Of a DNA stretch of 64,000 bases, positions 47,894 through 58,621 are shown one piece after another. Source of the stretch: Sulfurovum sp. (GTDB lineage Bacteria > Campylobacterota > Campylobacteria > Campylobacterales > Sulfurovaceae); NCBI GenBank assembly GCA_027068435.1, contig JAMOTA010000027.1, forward strand, positions 1-64,000, in the 5' to 3' direction. Every line of letters begins with the position of its first letter. Position 1 is the stretch's first letter. Below the pieces are notes generated by a model, which worked only from the letters and a program-made list of their open reading frames with translations, was not told the origin of the DNA and made no database searches. The position numbers were made by a program, and so were the translations under genes.

Positions 47894-49456
47894 CTACAAT
47901 AACTCCATTATATTATTTAAATATATCACAAACCTAGCACCATCATTTGCATTACTTACACTAAGCTCACCACCCATATTGTCCTCTATTATCATCTTAG
48001 ACATATATAATCCCATACCAGTACCCTTACCTTGCTCTTTAGTAGTAAAGTATGGATCAAAGATACGCTCTAATATATTTTGTGGTATGCCTCCTGCATT
48101 ATCTTGAATGCTTATTTCACCATCTTCTATGATAATCTCTATATTTGGATTTTCTATGTTATTCTCCAAAAGAGCATCTTTTGCATTAGTAATGATATTT
48201 AGTGCTACTTGTTGGTATTCACTCACTAGTCCATAGTATTCAAATTCATCACCTTGTATAGATATACCTATATCGCATTCTTCTAGCTGAGCTGATAACA
48301 TATCTAGTACAGATTGTGTTGCTTTTTTAACTCTAAACTCTTGTTTGTCTTTATCTACTCTAAAAAAATTCCTAAAATCATCTATGGTATGTGACATAAA
48401 TTTAATAGTCTCTTTTTGTTTATATATAAACTCTTTGACGAACTTCTCATCATGGAGGTATCCATTTTGGTAGTCATACTTTAGGTTCTGGATGCTTGTA
48501 CTTACTATATTTAGTGGTTGTCTCCACTGGTGAGCTATGGCTCCTATCATCTCTCCCATCTGTGCTAAACGGTTCTGCTGCATCATAGCAATCTCTTGTT
48601 GTCTATTTCTTTTTACTTCAAATTCTATTTTATTTTCTAAATTATTTATTAAATCTACTACAAGTAACTCTTTTTTGATTTTAGAGAGTAACTCTTTGGG
48701 TTTAAAAGGTTTAGTTATATAGTCTGCCCCACCAATATCATAAGCTTTTTCTATAGACTCTTCATCTGTTTTAGCTGTGATAAATATGATAGGTATATCT
48801 TTGGTTTTTGGATTCTCTTTTAGTAGTTTGCATACTTTATATCCATCTATATTTGGCATAGCAATATCTAGGAGTATCAAATCTATATGCTCCTCTTCTA
48901 CTATCTCAAATACCTCATGACCATCAAGAGTTGTTATGATGTCATACTCTTCACCAAGTAGACCAAATAAAATCTTCAAGTTTATCTGCTTATCATCCAC
49001 TATCAAGATACTCTTTAGCTCCTCATCTACAGCTATACTCTTTTCTTCTGTCTCTGATTTTTCTTTCTCTTTTGCTTGTGGATTTTTGAGAGCTTTTATG
49101 CTTATCTCTCTTTTGACCTTCGAGAGTAGTTCTATGGGTCTAAATGGCTTGACTACATAGTCAATACCACCTACCTTATATGCTCTCTCTATACTCTCAT
49201 CATCTGTTTTGGATGTGATAAATATTACAGGTATATCTTGCGTTTGTGGATTTTCTTTGAGCCTTTTACATATCTCATAGCCATCCATATTTGGCATCAA
49301 TATATCAAGCAAAATCAAATCTATACTATTTTCTTTGATTATCTCAAATGCACCATGCCCATCTAAAGCAGATACAACATTATAATTATCATTTAGTAGT
49401 CCATCTAATATATTTATATTTATCTTTGTATCATCAACTATCAGTATCGTTTCCAT
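47894..49456 (-). CDS. Histidine kinase with two N-terminal receiver domains (REC-REC-HK)
   Basis: This 520-residue soluble protein has two receivers: DLILLDILMPNMDGY (Asp about 52) and DLILLDIAMPNIDGY (Asp about 195), each with a late KPF motif. The two are closely alike, suggesting domain duplication within the gene. The kinase core has GAIAHQWRQPLNIVS (His about 312) and GTGMGLYMSKMIIEDNMGG. No transmembrane segment is seen, so it takes input through phosphotransfer, likely from the kinases upstream. It follows the MASE1 hybrid kinase by 10 bp. Confidence 0.9.
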   Translation of the reverse strand: METILIVDDTKININILDGLLNDNYNVVSALDGHGAFEIIKENSIDLILLDILMPNMDGYEICKRLKENPQTQDIPVIFITSKTDDESIERAYKVGGIDYVVKPFRPIELLSKVKREISIKALKNPQAKEKEKSETEEKSIAVDEELKSILIVDDKQINLKILFGLLGEEYDIITTLDGHEVFEIVEEEHIDLILLDIAMPNIDGYKVCKLLKENPKTKDIPIIFITAKTDEESIEKAYDIGGADYITKPFKPKELLSKIKKELLVVDLINNLENKIEFEVKRNRQQEIAMMQQNRLAQMGEMIGAIAHQWRQPLNIVSTSIQNLKYDYQNGYLHDEKFVKEFIYKQKETIKFMSHTIDDFRNFFRVDKDKQEFRVKKATQSVLDMLSAQLEECDIGISIQGDEFEYYGLVSEYQQVALNIITNAKDALLENNIENPNIEIIIEDGEISIQDNAGGIPQNILERIFDPYFTTKEQGKGTGMGLYMSKMIIEDNMGGELSVSNANDGARFVIYLNNIMELL

Positions 49457-49466
49457 CTTCTATATC

Positions 49467-52400
49467 CTAATCCAAAATTTCTAGTGCTTTTTTAAACTCA
49501 AACTCATCTATATGCTCTTTTATCTGTTCTAAAGTCTCTTTGTCACTATCTTTCAATAGGCAACTATCGAGCTCTTCTATAATCGGCTCTATTTTTCTCA
49601 TCCTTTTGGATGCTAGTGCAGTTTTGAGTTTATCAAAAAGATTATCTCCAATACTCTTATCTATCACCTCTTCCTCTTTACCATTTACTACTTCGATACT
49701 CTCCTCTTTTAGTTGCTCTAACTCATACAACACAAGAGTCAACTGCTCTTTAAACTCTTCAAGTAGCCCTTTATCTTGTGTATCATCTAGCGTTATAGCT
49801 ATTTTATGTAGATTGTTTGCTCCTATATTTGCAGATATTCCCTTGATGGTATGTGTAAATCTAGCAAACTCTTCGTCTGATACATTATAATCTACATCTT
49901 TATAGTTTTTATAAAAATCTCTTAGTATTTTTAGGTAGAGTTTTTTATTACCAACAAACAGAGAGAGTCCTATTTTTGTATCTATATGTTCAAAATTAGG
50001 TATCTTGCAAGACTCATCGGAAACGGTGGCTTTAGCCTCGTCAAATGGTGGAACTAAAGTACCACTTCCTAATTTTGCAATATCTTTACTCTCTGTTTTT
50101 TTAGATATATATTTTAAAAGTGTAGCATAGAGTTGTTCTACATCTATGGGTTTATTTAAATGTTCATTCATTCCTGCTTTTATAGATTCTTCTGTATCTT
50201 CTCTCATCGCATTTGCAGTCAAAGCTATAATAGGCACTTGTTTACCCTTTTCACTCTCTCGTATAAGCTTTGTAGCAGCAAATCCACCCATAATAGGCAT
50301 CTGCAGATCCATCAGTATCAACTCATACTTCAAGCTATCTGCCATAAATATATCAACTGCCTCTTGCCCATTTGAAGCTACGGTTATCTCTATACCACTA
50401 TCTTCAAGAAGTCCTATTACAATCTCAACATTGGTACTATTATCTTCTGCTAAGAGTATATGGCTTCCTTCTAAAATTTGTATATCATCTCTTAGGGTAT
50501 TTTTCTCGTAAGTTTCTCTATTCTTCACCTCAATATCATCCAAAAATATACCAGAGAGTATATCATTTAGCACTGAGGGGTTGATAGGTTTTTGTAAAAA
50601 CATATCTATACCTACTTCATTGGCTGATTTGACAATGGACTCTTGCCTAAATGAACTTATCATAATCACAGTAGTTGGTACAATATTTGCATCTTGGTTA
50701 CCACAATCTTCATTTATCATCTTTGTTGTCTCTATACCATCAAGTTCAGGCATATTCCAATCCATAAAAACCAAATCATAACTGTTGCAGTTTTGGTGGA
50801 TTTTATTGAGTGCCTCTTTTCCACTATACGCATGATGAACCTCTATATCAAACATCTCCATAATATTTGCTAGTATATCATGCCAAGACTTATTGTCATC
50901 TACTACCAATACCTTTTTGCCACTAAACATAGTGAACTGTTTTTTACTACTTAAATCTTCTAGTTCTAGTTCAAAGATAAATTTACTACCCTTTCCATAT
51001 TCACTCTCAACCCATATTTTACCATTCATAAGTTCAACTAACTGTTTTGAGATAGTTAGTCCTAATCCTGTTCCACCATATTTCCTTGTAATGCTTCCAT
51101 CTGCTTGTGAAAATGATTGGAAAAGTTTCTCTACTTGTTCTTTGCTTAGACCTATACCTGTATCACTTACTTCAAATCTAAGTCTATCAGAAGATACCTT
51201 TTTGATGTAGATACCTATTTCACCCTCTTGTGTAAACTTCACGGCATTACTCAAAAGATTTGTAAGAATTTGTCCTATGCGTAAACTATCTCCAAAGAAA
51301 TTTCTTCCTACATCTGGTTCATAGCTTACTACAAGTTCAATATTTTTCTCATGTGCTTTAAACTCTATGAGGTTAATGACAGAATCAACCAACTTATACA
51401 TATCAAAATCTATCTTCTCTATGGAAAGTTTTCCTGCTTCTATCTTGGAAAAGTCTAAAATATCATTGATTATATTGAGTAGAGATTTTGCACTATTGTC
51501 TATCTTCTCTACATAGTTTCTCTGTTTATCATTGAGTTTAGTTTGAGATACTAGGTGTGACATACCTATGATACCATTCATAGGTGTTCGTATCTCGTGA
51601 GACATGTTGGCTAGGAACTCTGATTTGGCTTTTGTGCTATCTTCTGCTTTTTGTTTGGCTAACTCTAGTTCCTTTGTCCTCTCTTTGATAATGAAATTAG
51701 CTAACTCTTTTTCATTTAATAGTGTACCAATTATCAAAACTAATAGTATATTTGAGAGTATAAAAAAATTTATATCTATTATACTATGTACTATATCGTC
51801 TTGTGCAAATAGTGTACCCTCAACATGTGCTGAATATATAGCTACTCCAGAGACCATAGCAGTAGCAAGAGTTCCATACGATAAACCTTTTTTGGATGTT
51901 ACATATAGTATCAATGGCGTAGTAATAACTATAAGAAGTGATAAGTTATTTATCTTCAATACAATAATAGCAAAGTATGCCAAAACCAAGAAGAGTAGAG
52001 CAACTCCTAAATAGAGTACTCTGTTTAATTTTTTGTACTCTTTATATAGATATAGCACAAATGGAGTAATGAGAATTTGCCCTATAGAGTTACCAAACCA
52101 CCATGAAAATAGATTGTTTAAATAATTAGACATCGGCATATCTGTAGTAGTAACCAAAATAATATTCCCTATAACTGAACTAAATGGTTGCAAAACAAAT
52201 ATAATCAAAAAAATCAAACCATATATCTCTCTGGTATGTTCAAGTGAGACATTGAGCTTAAATCTGTTAAATAATATAAGAGCTATATATGCTTCAGTTG
52301 TGTTCGTGACTGAGATTAAAAATGATGGCAGCATATCTAACCCACCACTAAGTGCCAATACAAACTGCCCAATAAAGATACCAAGCAGTGCAGGTCTACC

Positions 52401-52547
52401 ATATATTAGAACTCCAGCCAAAGCAAATCCCTCAGCTGCGAATACAACGATGGTTACAATATCATTTGTACTTGATATAGCAAAACTTAATTTTCCACTC
52501 ACAAAATATAGTATTGCCATATTTATAATTATAATCATATTTTTCAT
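49467..52547 (-). CDS. MASE1-type hybrid histidine kinase with two receivers and Hpt
   Basis: This 1026-residue protein begins with a multi-helix MASE1-like sensor (about 1-285, with [20 protein letters not shown] and [20 protein letters not shown]). HisKA has [16 protein letters not shown] (His about 319), and the ATPase has [13 protein letters not shown]. Two receivers follow: [11 protein letters not shown] (Asp about 596) and [11 protein letters not shown] (Asp about 746). An Hpt domain with [13 protein letters not shown] (His about 900) is near the end. It can therefore run a full phosphorelay alone. It directly abuts the SBP3 kinase gene upstream. Confidence 0.92.
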   Translation of the reverse strand: MKNMIIIINMAILYFVSGKLSFAISSTNDIVTIVVFAAEGFALAGVLIYGRPALLGIFIGQFVLALSGGLDMLPSFLISVTNTTEAYIALILFNRFKLNVSLEHTREIYGLIFLIIFVLQPFSSVIGNIILVTTTDMPMSNYLNNLFSWWFGNSIGQILITPFVLYLYKEYKKLNRVLYLGVALLFLVLAYFAIIVLKINNLSLLIVITTPLILYVTSKKGLSYGTLATAMVSGVAIYSAHVEGTLFAQDDIVHSIIDINFFILSNILLVLIIGTLLNEKELANFIIKERTKELELAKQKAEDSTKAKSEFLANMSHEIRTPMNGIIGMSHLVSQTKLNDKQRNYVEKIDNSAKSLLNIINDILDFSKIEAGKLSIEKIDFDMYKLVDSVINLIEFKAHEKNIELVVSYEPDVGRNFFGDSLRIGQILTNLLSNAVKFTQEGEIGIYIKKVSSDRLRFEVSDTGIGLSKEQVEKLFQSFSQADGSITRKYGGTGLGLTISKQLVELMNGKIWVESEYGKGSKFIFELELEDLSSKKQFTMFSGKKVLVVDDNKSWHDILANIMEMFDIEVHHAYSGKEALNKIHQNCNSYDLVFMDWNMPELDGIETTKMINEDCGNQDANIVPTTVIMISSFRQESIVKSANEVGIDMFLQKPINPSVLNDILSGIFLDDIEVKNRETYEKNTLRDDIQILEGSHILLAEDNSTNVEIVIGLLEDSGIEITVASNGQEAVDIFMADSLKYELILMDLQMPIMGGFAATKLIRESEKGKQVPIIALTANAMREDTEESIKAGMNEHLNKPIDVEQLYATLLKYISKKTESKDIAKLGSGTLVPPFDEAKATVSDESCKIPNFEHIDTKIGLSLFVGNKKLYLKILRDFYKNYKDVDYNVSDEEFARFTHTIKGISANIGANNLHKIAITLDDTQDKGLLEEFKEQLTLVLYELEQLKEESIEVVNGKEEEVIDKSIGDNLFDKLKTALASKRMRKIEPIIEELDSCLLKDSDKETLEQIKEHIDEFEFKKALEILD

Positions 52548-54203
52548 TTAAATTTTATTCTCCTTGTTTTTCATGAAATCAACTACAAACCTAGCCCCAT
52601 CATTTGTATTACTTACACTAAGTTTTCCACCCATATTATCTTCAACAATCATCTTAGATATATAGAGTCCTATACCTGTACCTTTACCTTGTTCTTTAGT
52701 TGTAAAGTAAGGTTCAAAGACTCTATTTATTATCTCTTCTGGAATACCTCCTGCATTATCTTCTATGGTAATATTATTTTTTTCTATCATTATAGAAATA
52801 GTAGGATTGGCTATCTTTTTTTCTTCTAATGCATCTTTGGCATTATTAATAATAATAAGTATAACTTGCTGATACTCACTTCTAAAACCTAAGAATTCAA
52901 AGCTATCACCACTTAGAGATATCGTAATCCCCTTATTACGAAGAAGTGCAGATTGCATATTGATAACACTCTGTGTTGCTTCTAAAACATCAAATACTTT
53001 TTTATCTTTGTTTACACTAAAGAAGTTTCTAAAATTATCTATGGTTTGACTCATAAATTCTATAGTTTTTTTATTTTTACTGATAAAATCTTTTACATAA
53101 TTTTCATCTTTTAACAGATCTTCCCTATAGTCATATTTGAGGTTTTGTATTCCTGTACTCACTTCATTGAGTGGTTGCCTCCATTGATGTGCTATAGAAC
53201 CTATCATTTCTCCCATTTGAACCAGCCTTGATTGATTAAGGATATGGGTATCTTTCTCTCTATTTTTTGCAACCTCTTCGCTTACCCTCTCTTCAAGAGT
53301 TTGATTGAGTTTTTTTATCTTTCTGTGTAACCTTTTTTGTTTAAATAGAAAAAAAGTAATAATCGAAATAATAATTAATGGAATGATTAAAATATCCCAT
53401 ATTAAAGACAAATCAATATGCTTTTTAAATATAACATTCGTCCATTTATCACAAACTAAGCTTATAGTACTATCGGCGATATTTTCAACACCTATATTAA
53501 GAATACTCAATAAAATATAATTATCATCTCTTACAGCCATCATAATATCTACAGTAAACGGCGTCTCCCCTGCTATTTGTAAGTTATCTAACTGATATTT
53601 ATTCTTATAATACGAGTAGATAGGGATAGGTAAAAATGCCATATCTGACAAACCATCACTAACTGAGATTAACATAGTATCTGGAGAAGATGCGTCAAGA
53701 AATGAGACAGTAGGATTGATAGATTTTAATACTTCTCTTAAAGGAGAATTTTTACCTAATGCTATTACCTTATGATCTATTGATTTTTTAAATGAAACCA
53801 TAAGTTGAGCATTATTTTGTGTAATACCTACAAGGTTTAATGTATTAAAAGGTTTAGTAAAAGTAGCATAATTAAGCATCTTCTCATCATTAGGTAGATG
53901 AGGAATAATATCACACTTATTACTCTTTAAATACTCTTTTGATTGCTTTATACTCTCTGTTTTTACTACATCAAATTCAATACCTAATATATCTTCAAAT
54001 GAGTGTATAATATCAAAACTAATCCCTTGATGTTTACCATCAGCTATAAACTCAATAGGTGCTTTATTTGTTGAAATACAGACTTTTATACGATGTTCTT
54101 TTAAGTATGTCTGTTGCTCTGGAGTAAACTCCACACCTACTAAATTTGTAATAAATACTATTCCTAAAATTAGCCATCTTAATTTATACATTTTTTTTCC
54201 CAA
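52548..54203 (-). CDS. Histidine kinase with periplasmic solute-binding (SBP_bac_3) sensor
   Basis: This 551-residue protein has a signal segment (about 1-22), a family-3 solute-binding domain (about 25-255; VCISTNKAPIEFIADGKHQG then ISFDIIHSFEDIL), one membrane helix near 268-290, a coiled linker and a kinase core with GSIAHQWRQPLNEVS (His about 338) and GTGIGLYISKMIVEDNMGG. Such sensors bind amino acids or other small molecules directly, like BvgS/EvgS. It overlaps the next kinase gene (54184-55677) by 20 bp. Confidence 0.9.
   Translation of the reverse strand: MGKKMYKLRWLILGIVFITNLVGVEFTPEQQTYLKEHRIKVCISTNKAPIEFIADGKHQGISFDIIHSFEDILGIEFDVVKTESIKQSKEYLKSNKCDIIPHLPNDEKMLNYATFTKPFNTLNLVGITQNNAQLMVSFKKSIDHKVIALGKNSPLREVLKSINPTVSFLDASSPDTMLISVSDGLSDMAFLPIPIYSYYKNKYQLDNLQIAGETPFTVDIMMAVRDDNYILLSILNIGVENIADSTISLVCDKWTNVIFKKHIDLSLIWDILIIPLIIISIITFFLFKQKRLHRKIKKLNQTLEERVSEEVAKNREKDTHILNQSRLVQMGEMIGSIAHQWRQPLNEVSTGIQNLKYDYREDLLKDENYVKDFISKNKKTIEFMSQTIDNFRNFFSVNKDKKVFDVLEATQSVINMQSALLRNKGITISLSGDSFEFLGFRSEYQQVILIIINNAKDALEEKKIANPTISIMIEKNNITIEDNAGGIPEEIINRVFEPYFTTKEQGKGTGIGLYISKMIVEDNMGGKLSVSNTNDGARFVVDFMKNKENKI
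52627..52760 (-). repeat. Partner copy of the ATPase-domain tract at 45128-45261
   Basis: This is the second copy of the near-identical segment, in the 551-residue kinase gene with the solute-binding sensor domain. Confidence 0.7.
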
Positions 54204-55677
54204 GCTTTATTATAAACATGGCACCACCATGTTTATTTGTTACTACAATCTTACCACCCATATTATCTTCAATAATCATCTTTGACATGTAAAGTCCCAT
54301 ACCTGTTCCTTTACCTTGTTCTTTTGTAGTAAAGTAAGGCTCAAAGATACGATCTAGTACAGAAGAAGGAATACCTCCTGCATTATCTGCTATGGTAATA
54401 GTGTTATCTTCTATCTCTATTGTAATCAATGGATTTATAATCTTATTTTCAACAAGAGCATCTTTTGCATTGTTAATAATGTTAAGAATAACTTGTTGAA
54501 ACTCACTTTCAAAGCCAACATAGTTAAACTCTTTAGGACTAAATTTTAGTTTTATATTATAGTTTGCAAGCTGAGCAGATTGCATATTGATAATACTCTG
54601 TATTGCATCCGATACATTAAACTCTTTTTTCTCCTTATCTACTCTAAAAAAATCCCTAAAATCATCAATAGTACGACTCATAAAAGCAATAGTTTTTTTA
54701 TTTTTATCTATAAACGCCTTAATATATTTTTCATCAACTAATAACCCCTCTTTATAATCATATTTAAGATTTTGTATGCCTGTACTTATCTCATTGAGAG
54801 GTTGCCTCCACTGATGTGCTATCGATCCTATCATCTCCCCCATTTGTGCCATTTTACTCTGGTGAAGTATTTGTTTATCTTTTTTTCTATTTTTATCAAT
54901 CTCCATCACTATTTTATCTTCTAAAGTGTTATTTAACTCCTCTAACTCTTTAGTTTTTTCTATGATTTCTCTATCTAAATCATCTTTAAGAGCTTGTATC
55001 TCATTAAGCTCTCTACGAGATATCTGAAGAAAAAAGTAACCTAAAATAATCAATATTATTATTATAATAATTTGTGTAGTAATAATATTTTTAATATATT
55101 GATTAAGTTTTTGCTCTATAAAATCTATTTTTATATCTGCTCCTACAATATATGGTGTACCTTTTGCTGTCTTTAATGGAATAAAAACAGTTCTAAAAGT
55201 TCCCCATTTATCGGTTGATTCCTCATACGTAATTTCTCCTTTTTCTAAAATATTAAGAAGTACACCTGTTGCATCTTCATAATAGTCAAAATAACGTGTC
55301 ATACTATTTGTATTTATTTCATCAGCAATAGCACTAGAGCTTGTAAAGTAGATTTTATTTCCTCTTTTAACCATAGTATAAAGGTATTCTACGTCAAGAT
55401 TATGGATAAAATCTGAAAGTATAGAGATATTTTTATTATCTTCATCAATAGTAATAGAATCTTTATTTATGGCTCTATCATGAAAAGAATCATTTAAAAA
55501 TAATTTACTATTTAACGCAGTACTCTTTAAATTCTTATCTATATTAGAGTAAAGTATTTGTTTATTTTCTTGATAAGTATTATAAGAGTTAATTATGGAA
55601 CTAAAAAGTACTAAAAGCACAAAACCAATGGCTATAGTATTTTTAATATGATAATTACGTAAAAGTTTTTCAATCAT
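54184..55677 (-). CDS. Membrane sensor histidine kinase (extracytoplasmic dCache-like region)
   Basis: This 497-residue protein has membrane helices near residues 13-30 and 200-220 enclosing about 170 residues that include VEYLYTMVKRGNKIYFTSSS and GTPYIVGADIKIDF, a layout typical of Cache-type sensors. A coiled-coil linker (about 222-275) leads to the kinase core with GSIAHQWRQPLNEIS (His about 289) and GTGMGLYMSKMIIEDN. It lies one base from the MASE1 kinase stop. The ligand is not known. Confidence 0.88.
   Translation of the reverse strand: MIEKLLRNYHIKNTIAIGFVLLVLFSSIINSYNTYQENKQILYSNIDKNLKSTALNSKLFLNDSFHDRAINKDSITIDEDNKNISILSDFIHNLDVEYLYTMVKRGNKIYFTSSSAIADEINTNSMTRYFDYYEDATGVLLNILEKGEITYEESTDKWGTFRTVFIPLKTAKGTPYIVGADIKIDFIEQKLNQYIKNIITTQIIIIIILIILGYFFLQISRRELNEIQALKDDLDREIIEKTKELEELNNTLEDKIVMEIDKNRKKDKQILHQSKMAQMGEMIGSIAHQWRQPLNEISTGIQNLKYDYKEGLLVDEKYIKAFIDKNKKTIAFMSRTIDDFRDFFRVDKEKKEFNVSDAIQSIINMQSAQLANYNIKLKFSPKEFNYVGFESEFQQVILNIINNAKDALVENKIINPLITIEIEDNTITIADNAGGIPSSVLDRIFEPYFTTKEQGKGTGMGLYMSKMIIEDNMGGKIVVTNKHGGAMFIIKLGKKNV
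54656..54861 (-). repeat. Partner copy of the kinase-core tract at 45530-45735
   Basis: This is the second copy of the near-identical segment, in the 497-residue kinase gene. It encodes HQWRQPLNEISTGIQNLKYD and the following helix, the same as in the partner. Confidence 0.75.
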
Positions 55678-57330
55678 TTATTTTTCCTGCTCTAAACAAA
55701 TTTCAAACACTGCTCCATCATCCTCATTTCTCACAGTAAGTTTTCCATTCATGTTTTCTTCAATAATTATTTTAGACATATAAAGTCCTATACCTGTTCC
55801 TTTACTCTCTTTTTTTGTTGTAACATAAGAGTCAAAAATACGGTCAATAATTTCTAACGGAATACCTCCTGCATTATCTTTAATAATAACATTACCTTCA
55901 TCTATCTCTATTTTTATCATAGGATTTTGAATATTGTTTTCAACTAAAGCATCTTTTGCATTGTTAATAATATTTAAAATTACCTGTTGATATTCACTAT
56001 AAAGACCATTATAAATAAAGCTCTCACCTGTAAAACTTAGTGAAATTTTGTGATGTTCAATCACTGCAAACTGTATATCTATAACACTTTGGACTGCTTC
56101 TTTAACATCAAAAAGTATTTTCTTTTTCTCTACTTGATAGAAATTTCTAAAATCATCAATGGTTTGACTCATAAACACAATTGTATTTTTATTTTTACTA
56201 ATAAATGATTTTATATAATCTTCATCTTCGAGCAGTCCTTCCCTGTAATCATATTTAAGATTTTGGATACTTGTACTAATACTGTTAAGAGGTTGTCTCC
56301 ATTGGTGAGCTATAGCACCTATCATCTCTCCCATTTGTGCCATTTTACTCTGTTGTTGAAGTATTTGAAGTTGTTTAGTATTTTTACTTACCTCTTCATT
56401 AATTTTAGATTCTAATGTCAAGTTAAGTACTTTCAACTCCTCTTGAGCCATTTTACTTTTTCTTACTTCCCTCCCTCTTTCTAAAAAAAGTGTTCCTGTA
56501 AGTAAAACCATAGTAGTAAGCAGTAAAATATAGAAATTTAGATTGATAATATTATCTGTATCAGATTGAATAGAAAAAATTCCTACATGTATGGATGCAA
56601 AATAGAGTGCACTTAGTGCCAATGTAACTACACCAACCATCGCTTCTGCTATACCTTTCTCTATCATTATCCATAACAAAATAGGCATTGTAAGTGCTAA
56701 AATCAATGATGTATTTTCAATTTTAAAAAAATAAATAAGAAAAAAATTCAAAATAAGAAAAAGTGATATATTTAACAAAAGTTCCAATAGTTTAATTTTT
56801 TTATAATTAGCTACCATTAATAAAATTGTAGGAGTAAAAAGAATCTGCCCCATAGAGTTACCAAACCACCAAGAAAAAAGACTTGAATAAAATACTTCCC
56901 AAGTAATAACAGAGCTACTAAGTAATACTAAATTACCTAATGTAGAACTAAATGTCTGTAAAACTACTATAATTAGTAAAAATAATCCATAAATATCTCT
57001 CATTCTACTAAGATTTTTATGAAGTCCATACTTGTAAAAAAGTGTTACTGCTAAAACCGCTTCTGCACTGTTTATAGCAGAGATAGCCACTGCTGGAAAT
57101 AAGGAGAGTCCAAAGGTAAATGCTAAAACAAACTGCCCAATAAATATACCAGGCCACATACCTCTACCAAAAAGTAGTACTGCAGCTAAGGCAAAGCCTT
57201 CTGCAGCAAAAATAACAATAGTTACAATTTGATTATCTTGGGAAATCATAAAACTTAACTTTCCACTAATATAATAGACTAAAGCCAAAAGAAGAATTTT
57301 AATACTATAGTGTATATTATTTGTATGCAT
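55678..57330 (-). CDS. MASE1-type sensor histidine kinase
   Basis: This 550-residue protein shares its N-terminal membrane sensor with the hybrid kinase at 49467-52547: YISGKLSFMISQDNQIVTIV and [20 protein letters not shown]. About eight helices reach to residue 285. A short coiled linker leads to GAIAHQWRQPLNSIS (His about 340) and an ATPase domain with GTGIGLYMSKIIIEENMNG. The usual TKEQGKGTG is TKKESKGTG here. It is 3 bp from the diguanylate cyclase gene, so they are likely co-expressed. Confidence 0.9.
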   Translation of the reverse strand: MHTNNIHYSIKILLLALVYYISGKLSFMISQDNQIVTIVIFAAEGFALAAVLLFGRGMWPGIFIGQFVLAFTFGLSLFPAVAISAINSAEAVLAVTLFYKYGLHKNLSRMRDIYGLFLLIIVVLQTFSSTLGNLVLLSSSVITWEVFYSSLFSWWFGNSMGQILFTPTILLMVANYKKIKLLELLLNISLFLILNFFLIYFFKIENTSLILALTMPILLWIMIEKGIAEAMVGVVTLALSALYFASIHVGIFSIQSDTDNIINLNFYILLLTTMVLLTGTLFLERGREVRKSKMAQEELKVLNLTLESKINEEVSKNTKQLQILQQQSKMAQMGEMIGAIAHQWRQPLNSISTSIQNLKYDYREGLLEDEDYIKSFISKNKNTIVFMSQTIDDFRNFYQVEKKKILFDVKEAVQSVIDIQFAVIEHHKISLSFTGESFIYNGLYSEYQQVILNIINNAKDALVENNIQNPMIKIEIDEGNVIIKDNAGGIPLEIIDRIFDSYVTTKKESKGTGIGLYMSKIIIEENMNGKLTVRNEDDGAVFEICLEQEK

Positions 57331-57333
57331 TAT

Positions 57334-58593
57334 TTAACTTTCCACTCTATTTCTACCTGCTTGTTTTGCTCTATAAAGTGCTTCATCAGCTCGTTTCATC
57401 ACACTCTTTTGACTCTCACCTTCTCCTAAACTTGCTACTCCAAAGCTACAAGTTATAGATAAGTTATGGGAAAAAGTATGCGAAGCAATAATCTCTCTTA
57501 AATTCTCTGCAACCCTAAGTGCCATCTCTAGTGTTGTTTGAGGTAAAATCATTACAAACTCTTCTCCACCCCATCGTGCAAAACTGTCAGTTTTTCGTGT
57601 TTTACTCTCTACAAGTTGTGCTAATTCAACTAAAATATCATCACCCACTTGATGTCCATACGTATCATTGATGAGTTTAAATTTATCTATATCTAACATC
57701 ATAAAACTCAAATGACTCTCTTTCTCTCGTTGATGCATGATTGCATGACAGAATGTCTCTTCAAAATAGGTACGATTGTGTATTTTAGTAAGTGCATCAT
57801 GATATGCTTTTTTCTCTAATGCATTTTTCTCTAATGCTAATGTTGTAACTTCTACAAAACTAATAACCGTATGATTACTCTTCTCAATATGTGCTAAAGA
57901 GATAAGAAATACATACTCTTCCCCCTTTGTATCTAACATAGTAATTAATCGTTTATTACTTTTAAGACGTTCTATCTGCTGTATCCAATCTATGTCTATA
58001 TCTTTATTAGGGTAGAAATAGTCATCTTTTTGGATAAAATGCTGATGAACACTATTATATTTTTTGATAAATTCTTCTAGTTTAGAAACAGCAAAAAAGT
58101 CTAAAAATTTCTGATTTGAAAAGATAATTTCTTTATCACTATCGAGTACAATTACATAGTTATTTTGGAGTTGACTTATCTCTTCTGTAAGTACTATCTG
58201 TTTTTCTAACTCTTTTTTAACATTTAATTGTTCACTTATACGTATCACCTGTTCTTCTAATAAATCAAGATCAATAGGTTTTAAAATATATGCATCTATA
58301 TGCATCTCTATGGCATTCATAAAAAAGTCAGCTTCATTATGTGCCGTAGTGATAATAATATACTGTTTTGGATTGATAGCTTTAATCGCTTGTGACATCT
58401 CTATACCACTCATATTTGGCATCTTAATATCAGTGACTACTATATCTGGTAAATGTTCTTTATAGAGTGCTAGCCCCTCTTGCCCATCACAAGCGATATA
58501 AAGTTCACTAGAGAAATAACCTAAAGGTCTCTTTACATTTTCTCTTATCCCCTCTTCATCTTCTACATACAAAATCGTTGGTTTATACTGCAT
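57334..58593 (-). CDS. REC-PAS-GGDEF diguanylate cyclase
   Basis: This 419-residue soluble protein has a receiver (DIVVTDIKMPNMSGIEMS, Asp about 54; Lys in ILKPIDL), a PAS-like region (about 145-255) and a GGDEF domain with active site RWGGEEF (about 338-344). The inhibitory I-site RKTD lies five residues before it. It should make c-di-GMP when its receiver is phosphorylated. It precedes six kinase genes in the same direction and is the only recognisable output protein in the run. Confidence 0.94.
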   Translation of the reverse strand: MQYKPTILYVEDEEGIRENVKRPLGYFSSELYIACDGQEGLALYKEHLPDIVVTDIKMPNMSGIEMSQAIKAINPKQYIIITTAHNEADFFMNAIEMHIDAYILKPIDLDLLEEQVIRISEQLNVKKELEKQIVLTEEISQLQNNYVIVLDSDKEIIFSNQKFLDFFAVSKLEEFIKKYNSVHQHFIQKDDYFYPNKDIDIDWIQQIERLKSNKRLITMLDTKGEEYVFLISLAHIEKSNHTVISFVEVTTLALEKNALEKKAYHDALTKIHNRTYFEETFCHAIMHQREKESHLSFMMLDIDKFKLINDTYGHQVGDDILVELAQLVESKTRKTDSFARWGGEEFVMILPQTTLEMALRVAENLREIIASHTFSHNLSITCSFGVASLGEGESQKSVMKRADEALYRAKQAGRNRVES

Positions 58594-58621
58594 ATTTCAT
58601 CCCCCTTTTATCTCAAATTTA

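Noticed and set aside
49540-52551. Many plus-strand open frames opposite the hybrid kinase gene
   Set aside because: They are antisense shadows of a long AT-rich gene, rich in Ser/Ile/Phe and without starts or motifs.
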